A DNA stretch of 64,000 nucleotides from Vibrio europaeus. Its GTDB lineage: Bacteria; Pseudomonadota; Gammaproteobacteria; Enterobacterales; Vibrionaceae. The translations under genes were made by a program, and so were the position numbers. The stretch's first letter is position 1, and every line of letters begins with the position of its first letter. Shown piece by piece: positions 63,580 to 64,000 of this stretch. The stretch covers positions 248,001 to 312,000 of the forward strand of contig NZ_LUAX01000001.1 in NCBI RefSeq assembly GCF_001695575.1, given 5' to 3'. The notes beneath the pieces were generated by a model. It searched no databases. It worked only from the letters and a program-made list of their open reading frames with translations, and was not told the DNA's origin.

Positions 63580-64000
63580 TTGAATTCAAGCAGTGACATA
63601 GCAGTGCGTTACGCGTTAGAACAATATGATAAACATGGTTTTTTAAGAGCACCGAAACTGGTTTGGTTAGCGTGGCTGTTCTTAGCCAAAGCTTGGGTCG
63701 TGTTTGTGGTCGCCGGTGCCAGTCGCGAGAGTGGCAGTAAAATTCTTGCGATAGTTTACCCAGACCATAATATGCTTTATCTCGGGCTAGCGATGGGGAT
63801 TCCGAGTATTCTATTAATGTGGATGGTGAGTCTGCGTAACCCAGAGCGAGCATGGATAAATAACATTGTGGCTTACGGTAGAGGGATTACACTTGTGACC
63901 GCAGCCGCGCAGCTATCTCAAACTCTGTATCATGTCTATCTAGTTCATGGCGCATTTAGCTGGACAAATGGCGCTGTGATGCTGTTGCTATTATGGTTGA
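63580..64000 (+). CDS. DUF2919 inner-membrane protein (3' end cut by window)
   Basis: At least 140 residues, open to the end of the window. The likely start is TTG at 63580, five bases after GGAG; a GTG at 63604 is also possible. The N-terminus has YDKHGFLRAPKLVWLAWLFLAK, the DUF2919 (YfeZ-like) signature, followed by several membrane helices (about 27-45, 67-83 and 101-115). It lacks an ATG start and so is easy to miss. Function unknown. Confidence 0.8.
   Translation, partial: MNSSSDIAVRYALEQYDKHGFLRAPKLVWLAWLFLAKAWVVFVVAGASRESGSKILAIVYPDHNMLYLGLAMGIPSILLMWMVSLRNPERAWINNIVAYGRGITLVTAAAQLSQTLYHVYLVHGAFSWTNGAVMLLLLWL

Noticed and set aside
63494..63853. A minus-strand frame near the right edge.
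   Set aside because: It lies opposite the DUF2919 gene, which has family likeness, a ribosome site and membrane helices.

Overview
The window is a stretch of core chromosome from a gamma-proteobacterium of the family Vibrionaceae, most likely the genus Vibrio. The evidence is the sodium-type flagellar stator pair pomA/pomB, a CsrB-type RNA rich in GGA motifs, GcvB divergent from gcvA, Vibrio-style proteins of unknown function (DUF1853, DUF3301, DUF3549, DUF2956, DUF2897, DUF2919) and a GlyGly-CTERM exoprotease. I cannot name the species. No tRNA, rRNA, CRISPR array, prophage or insertion sequence was found, and no gene looks clearly frameshifted. The first gene (nagE) and the last gene (DUF2919) are cut by the window edges.

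Layout. 1-8.9 kb: nagE (GlcNAc PTS), glnS, fur, a DUF4442 protein, fldA, a DUF2788 protein, ybfF, seqA and pgm. 8.9-11.1 kb: a divergent DUF1853/Nif3 pair bracketed by two copies of a composite intergenic repeat built round 8-bp tandem units. 11.1-22.5 kb: the TCA block, with gltA divergent from sdhCDAB-sucABCD; CRP-like and ArcA-like sites lie in the shared promoter region and a third octamer array follows sucD. 22.5-26.9 kb: a small coiled-coil protein, the regulatory RNA csrB with a probable VarA/UvrY box upstream, a GNAT acetyltransferase, DUF3301/DUF3549, yqcC-truC and a Bor-like lipoprotein. 27-34 kb: xseB-ispA-dxs (isoprenoid precursors), pomAB behind a sigma-28-like promoter, thiI, then GcvB RNA divergent from gcvA. 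34-50 kb: gcvA-hydrolase-ygdD-rlmM, an exported nuclease, xni, ppnN, a GGDEF protein with an SGEEF A-site, a TPR membrane protein with a degenerate GGDEF-like tail, queF, syd and a zinc-ribbon protein, then DUF2897, a VanY-like peptidase, dapE, yffB and small envelope proteins. 50.4-58.8 kb: a nearly complete ammonia-forming nitrite reduction (Nrf) locus, with nrfG-like and an SDR gene on one side, nrfA reversed, and nrfBCDE-ccmG-nrfF on the other. FNR-like and NarP-like sites lie in the divergent nrfA/nrfB region. 58.9-63.4 kb: a 1495-residue secreted metalloprotease.

How the parts connect. The window holds the whole oxidative half of the TCA cycle except aconitase and isocitrate dehydrogenase, and the respiratory switch to nitrite when oxygen is absent. 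The regulatory sites fit this: an ArcA-like box before sdhC, and FNR- and NarP-like boxes between nrfA and nrfB. Three global post-transcriptional or metal regulators are present (csrB, gcvB, fur). Several coding starts were moved inward from the longest open frame on ribosome-binding-site and family-length grounds; each is noted. The least explained elements are the composite octamer repeats, the paired GGDEF-like genes and the large exoprotease.
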